From: Artemisia argyi
Lineage: Eukaryota; Streptophyta; Magnoliopsida; Asterales; Asteraceae
DNA: 64,000 nt
Direction of reading: 5' to 3'
Assembly (NCBI GenBank): GCA_030686995.1
Contig: CM060703.1
Location: forward strand, 3,008,501-3,072,500
The notes under the pieces were generated by a model, which was not told the origin of the DNA, did not search any database, and worked only from the letters and a program-made list of their open reading frames with translations. Both the position numbers and the translations under genes were made by a program. Below are positions 60,390 through 64,000 of the stretch, piece after piece; positions within the stretch are counted from its first letter, which is position 1; each line of letters opens with the position of its first letter.

Positions 60390-61821
60390 TGATGCGTGGT
60401 TTTGCGACCTTGCAAAAGGTTTTACCTCTCGAGAAGCTTGCAATCCCCACCAGGCAGTGTACCTGATCGTTGTAGTATAGTATAGTGACAAGTACCGGGG
60501 GATTGATCGTTCAACTCAGGAATAGTGTTCGCTAGGATTAGACAATCTACTAAACTAGGTCTAGAGGTGATGGAAGATTCTTTTTGTATTTTTATATTTT
60601 ATAAAAGCAAGTAAAATCTCGGGTATTGGAGGAGTGGGTGGAATTAGTTGCTAGCCAACTAACCCAATTTATCTAAAGATGCAATCAAAATAAAATAAAA
60701 GAAATGAAAATGAAACTAATTAAACTAATGTGGTGTAAACAATGATAGGAAAAGTTGTGTTTACTTAGGTTTCATTACTCCTTAGATATCTTTTATAGGT
60801 TGATAGCTTGTTACAATTGCATGGATGACGGATCATATTCCTTAATACTAGTCGTAGGGCCATGTACAATATTCCCTAACTCTATAGGATCCTACTTCAC
60901 TCCTATGTCGAGCGGTTAGAAGCTCCTAACATGGGATCATTAGAATTCTTCTACGCATTAAATACAACCAAAAATCGTAGTACACCTCCGATCATGTTTC
61001 TTAAGACGTTCAAGCAAGTTACCAATGGAAGTCTGCCAGTTTTCTTAAGCCTAACATCAAATACAATCATCCGTAACAATTATAAACAAACAGTCAACCC
61101 ATAATTAACATCTAGGTTTCACTACATCTAAGCAAACACAAAAGAAATCTAGTCTAGCATGTTAAATTGAAGACAAGCGTAAGATATATTCAAACAACAC
61201 ATAGACATATTGATTGAATTGAAAGAGTACTTATCTCAATTAGAACATGAAATATTCAAAGGGTTGGAACCCTTGAAAAAGCTGTAAAAATCGGCCTAGG
61301 ATTTTTCCCTCAAAGTTGCACACTAATGAATAAAATTTGGAAAACTATATATAGATTTTATAGGGTGACGGCGTCATGTATTGGATCGTGACGCCATCAA
61401 CTTGCCGCCAAAGTGAAATTCTATTGCCTAGATCTGCTTGTGACGCCGTCCCGTGTAAAATTGTTCTGGGCCGTCACCAACATTTGGACCATGACGGCCT
61501 TGGGTGACGCCGTCATGTCCTATGCACAAAACTTCACTGGATCGTCACGTGTATCTTCCACATCCATCTCTTTTATGACACTTGACGCCGTCATTAAGGA
61601 ACTTGTGACGCCGTCAGTACTGTTCCCAGCAAGGAAAATTGAGACTTTGCCGTTTTCTTCACTTTAATGTTCCAAAAACGTCCAAAATGCTTCCTTTTTC
61701 AGATTTCTCTCCAAAAGTATCTAAAATGACAAAAGGAACGATTTAGAGCAATATTTGATCAAATAAATTCGAATTCGGGCTTAAATGACCCCTTAAAAGT
61801 GGTTTATTTTTCGCCTCATCA
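60390..61821 (-). mobile_element. Solo LTR, Ty3/gypsy type, 1.43 kb
   Basis: Bounded by TGATG and CATCA with a 5-bp duplication GATTA (60385-60389, 61822-61826). No internal region remains, so the element was reduced by LTR-LTR recombination. Text such as GACAAGTACCGGGGGATTGA resembles LTRs of plant Tat/Ogre-like gypsy elements (from memory, moderate certainty). A minus-strand TATAAAA (61354-61362) with TGACG sites upstream suggests minus orientation. The open frame at 61413-61667 is not a gene. Confidence 0.8.
61366..61616. promoter_or_regulatory. Cluster of TGACG(C/G)CGTCA palindromes in the solo LTR
   Basis: Perfect or near-perfect copies at 61366, 61389, 61441, 61505, 61583 and 61606, plus TGACGG at 61492 and GTCACGTG at 61545. 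TGACG is the as-1/TGA bZIP core. The cluster lies directly upstream of the minus-strand TATA box. Confidence 0.6.
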
Positions 61822-61826
61822 GATTA

Positions 61827-62264
61827 GTCTTATTTTGTTGGTTTCTAGTGTTGATATTGTTTGAGGGAAAACAACACTGACAACGCATAGCGACTAGCAA
61901 TTTGTATAAATTCCAAACTTTTTGTGGTTTCAATGACTATCATAATACTTACGAATATTTGAACTAAGAAATTGTAATTTGATTTTTTTTAATGTTGTGG
62001 TAGCTTCAAAATAGCAATGCTTTAATGTGACACTAAATAACTTTTTTTGAGTTTGGCCCTGTGTAATAGACTAATACATAAAGGAAAGAAAAAAAGAACT
62101 ATAAAGAGAATACGGACAAATACATTACAAATACTAAAAATATATAGGAATTAAGATTATTAGACGACCAAACTTTATTGACTAATCTCCATCCTCCATC
62201 CATCTTTATTTGATCTAATGGATAATATTAATCCAAACAATTTAAAAAACCCATTTTTATCATT
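61827..62264 (+). repeat. Continuation of the interrupted dispersed repeat
   Basis: Resembles 37760-38160 in order (GTTGATATTGTTTGAGG, CAATTTGTATAAATTCC, GCAATGCTTTAATGTGACAC). No gene. Confidence 0.5.
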
Positions 62265-62655
62265 TTTTTTTCAAATATTAATATCTTTCAAACCGTTAAT
62301 CGTTAAGCGAAAAAATACATACTGGTACGACGAGCATTTAATTATCTTTCTATAGATAGGCACTTTGATATATTTTCCGAAAAAAAAAGTTTTCGTTTTT
62401 TCACGTGTTTTTTCGTGGCCGAAAAAATCGTAAATATCACATGTGCATATCACATGTGATTTTTTCGGCCACGAAAAAAAAACGTGAAAAGAACGAATTT
62501 TTTTTGTCGAAAGTATATCAAAGTGCCCGTCTATGGAAAGATAATTAAATGCTTGTCGCGATGGTGTAATTATTTTCGCTTAATGATTAACAGTTTAAAT
62601 ATATTTAAATTATAAAAAATGGGTGAAATATTAAAATGCTTTTAATCTCAACCAT
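62265..62655. repeat. Long foldback hairpin A
   Basis: Arms of about 190 bp meet at TCACATGTGCATATCACATGTGA (centre about 62448). Matching blocks include TTTAATTATCTTTCTATAGA, TTTGATATA and TTTTTTCGTGGCCGAAAAAA with their complements. Ends CAAACCGTTAATCGTTAAGC and AATGATTAACAGTTTAAATA pair imperfectly. Non-coding. Confidence 0.8.
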
Positions 62656-62749
62656 TAATTTCTTTTTAAAAAAATGGTGGGATAAGTCTCTTGGTATGTA
62701 AGGATACTTTGGTTTTTAATATAACTCGACTCAATATATAGAATGAAAA

Positions 62750-63010
62750 AGTATAAACCTCATCATACAAATGAGGTTAGTAGTGTGATTGTTTATAAGT
62801 GTACCATTTCGTAATAACACTTGGCAATAAAAAAGTATAAACCTCCATCATACCTTTGGAGTAATGCGTGCTCGGATTCAATTGTGAAGTCTAACTCAGA
62901 GGGCTTGTACCAATCATTTATTTGTGTAGCGTTGAATAATTTTAATTGCGAGATTGCGATTCGATATTTCTCTATTTACTTAAATACCACCAAATAATCT
63001 TATATTCTTA
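62750..63010 (+). repeat. Dispersed-repeat fragment
   Basis: Shares CACTTGGCAATAAAAAAGTAT, GAGGGCTTGTACCAATCAT and TTATTTGTGTAGCG with 38270-38350 and 48290-48400. Confidence 0.5.
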
Positions 63011-63229
63011 GGGTGCGTTTGGTTCGCAGTATGTTTTGAAAGGAATTGTAATCTATCAAAGGAATTGTAATTTGAATGAATTGTAATTCAAAGAGTTTGA
63101 ATGTGTTGTAATTGTAATTTGTTAGAATTGTAATTGACATATTCAGTCAGGGCAAAAGTTCTTTAGAGATTCAACTTTTACCATAAAACTTATCAAGCAA
63201 TGTTAGCCACTAATTTTTTTTTATCAAAA
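63011..63229 (+). mobile_element. Left end of a possible Tourist-like element
   Basis: TTA (63008-63010) followed by GGGTGCGTTTGGTT, the same terminus as the MITE at 1573. No matching right end is in the window, so the element may be truncated or continue past 64000. Confidence 0.35.
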
Positions 63230-63735
63230 TAAAAAAAATAAACTTCCACACTTTTATTAAAACTTAAATATCTCGCAAACCGTAAATCATCAAACTACAA
63301 AAAAATACCATCGCAACGAGAATTAAATTATCTTTTTATAGACATGTATTGTTATATACTTTCGACGAACTTTTTTTTTGATAATTTTTTTTTTCAAATT
63401 TTCCGCCCAGAAAAATCATATATAATTTGTAAAAATCATATATGATTCGTTAAAATCAAATCATATATGATTCTTACGAATCGTATAAGATTTTTAAAAA
63501 TCATATATGATTCATAAGAATCATATATGATTTGATTTTAACGAATCATATATGATTTTTACAAATCATATATGATTTTTCTGGGCGATTTTTTTTTTTT
63601 TTTTTTAAAAAAAGTTCGTCGAAAGTATATAACAATGCATATCTATATAAAGATGATTTAATTCTCGTCGCGATGATATTTTTTTGTAGCTTGACGATTT
63701 ACCGTTTGCAAGATATTTTGTTTTAAAAAAATGTG
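63230..63735. repeat. Long foldback hairpin B
   Basis: Arms of about 240 bp, centre near 63495, with a core of repeated AAATCATATATGATT words that are themselves palindromic. Outer parts (CAAACCGTAAATCATCAAAC, ATCGCAACGAGAATTAAATT, ACTTTCGACGAAC) pair with the right side and resemble hairpin A. 63736-64000 has an (ATA)n run near 63873 and no gene. Confidence 0.8.
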
Positions 63736-64000
63736 AAAAATAAAAATGAGTGGCTATGATTGGTTCATTGGTTTTATGGCAAATATGAGATCTATATTGA
63801 TCTCATCTCATTCAGTCGTTGTGTTTGGTTGGATCTCAACGTAATTTAATTCAAAAAGAAAAAAAAACTTAATAATAATAATAATAATTTAATATCGATG
63901 CGGGTCAGTCCGATCTAACAAAGCATAATTGCCGGTTTTGCGTAAGATCAAACCGGACCTGACCAAAGACCGAATATGAAGAAAAGGGTGAATCAAGGAC

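Noticed and set aside
61413..61667. 84-codon frame
   Set aside because: It lies within the U3-like part of the solo LTR, across the TGACG array.

Overview
The window is nuclear DNA from a flowering plant. The supporting evidence is spliced genes with GT-AG introns, a TIR-NBS-LRR (TNL) disease-resistance gene (this class points to a eudicot rather than a grass), Ty1/copia and Ty3/gypsy remnants, and many plant-type MITEs with TTA, TA or 8-bp target duplications. An Asteraceae-like genome is my guess only; nothing in the sequence fixes the family. There are no operons, rRNA, tRNA or CRISPR arrays.

Layout. 1-2.1 kb: the first two coding exons of an unrecognised minus-strand gene, with a 1.8-kb intron full of MITEs and (TA)n. 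2.3-9.3 kb: repeats, including a tandem duplication, degenerate exon copies, a series of Helitron-like hairpins and two elements built of short GC-rich words. 9.3-16.6 kb: an apparently intact 16-exon ULP2-type SUMO protease gene (about 791 aa) whose long first intron holds several MITEs. 16.9-20.1 kb: dispersed repeats and an inverted duplication. 20.1-27.9 kb: scrambled ULP2 exon copies and a gypsy integrase scrap, joined to a 5'-truncated, frameshifted O-fucosyltransferase pseudogene that carries a young non-autonomous LTR element in an intron.

29.5-48.1 kb: the most striking part, a nearly identical tandem duplication of about 9.3 kb. Each unit holds one complete TNL gene on the minus strand. 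The upstream breakpoint lies inside a hAT-type MITE, and the junction shows a 6-bp microhomology. Only the first unit keeps the sequence downstream of the gene, where a candidate terminal exon lies.

48.2-64 kb: repeat-dominated. A Ty1/copia element (minus strand, 5-bp TSD, four stops and a frameshift) sits inside an older foldback element. A solo gypsy LTR has a cluster of TGACG-type palindromes. Two long foldback hairpins follow. A dispersed family, with ten copies over the window, carries a conserved TCCCACAT box about 24-26 bp before a TATA-like box, the layout of plant U6-type promoters.

Genes with a likely function are the ULP2 SUMO protease and the two TNL copies. The unknown gene at the left edge may also be intact. 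Exon borders come from splice consensus and reading-phase agreement, not from transcripts.
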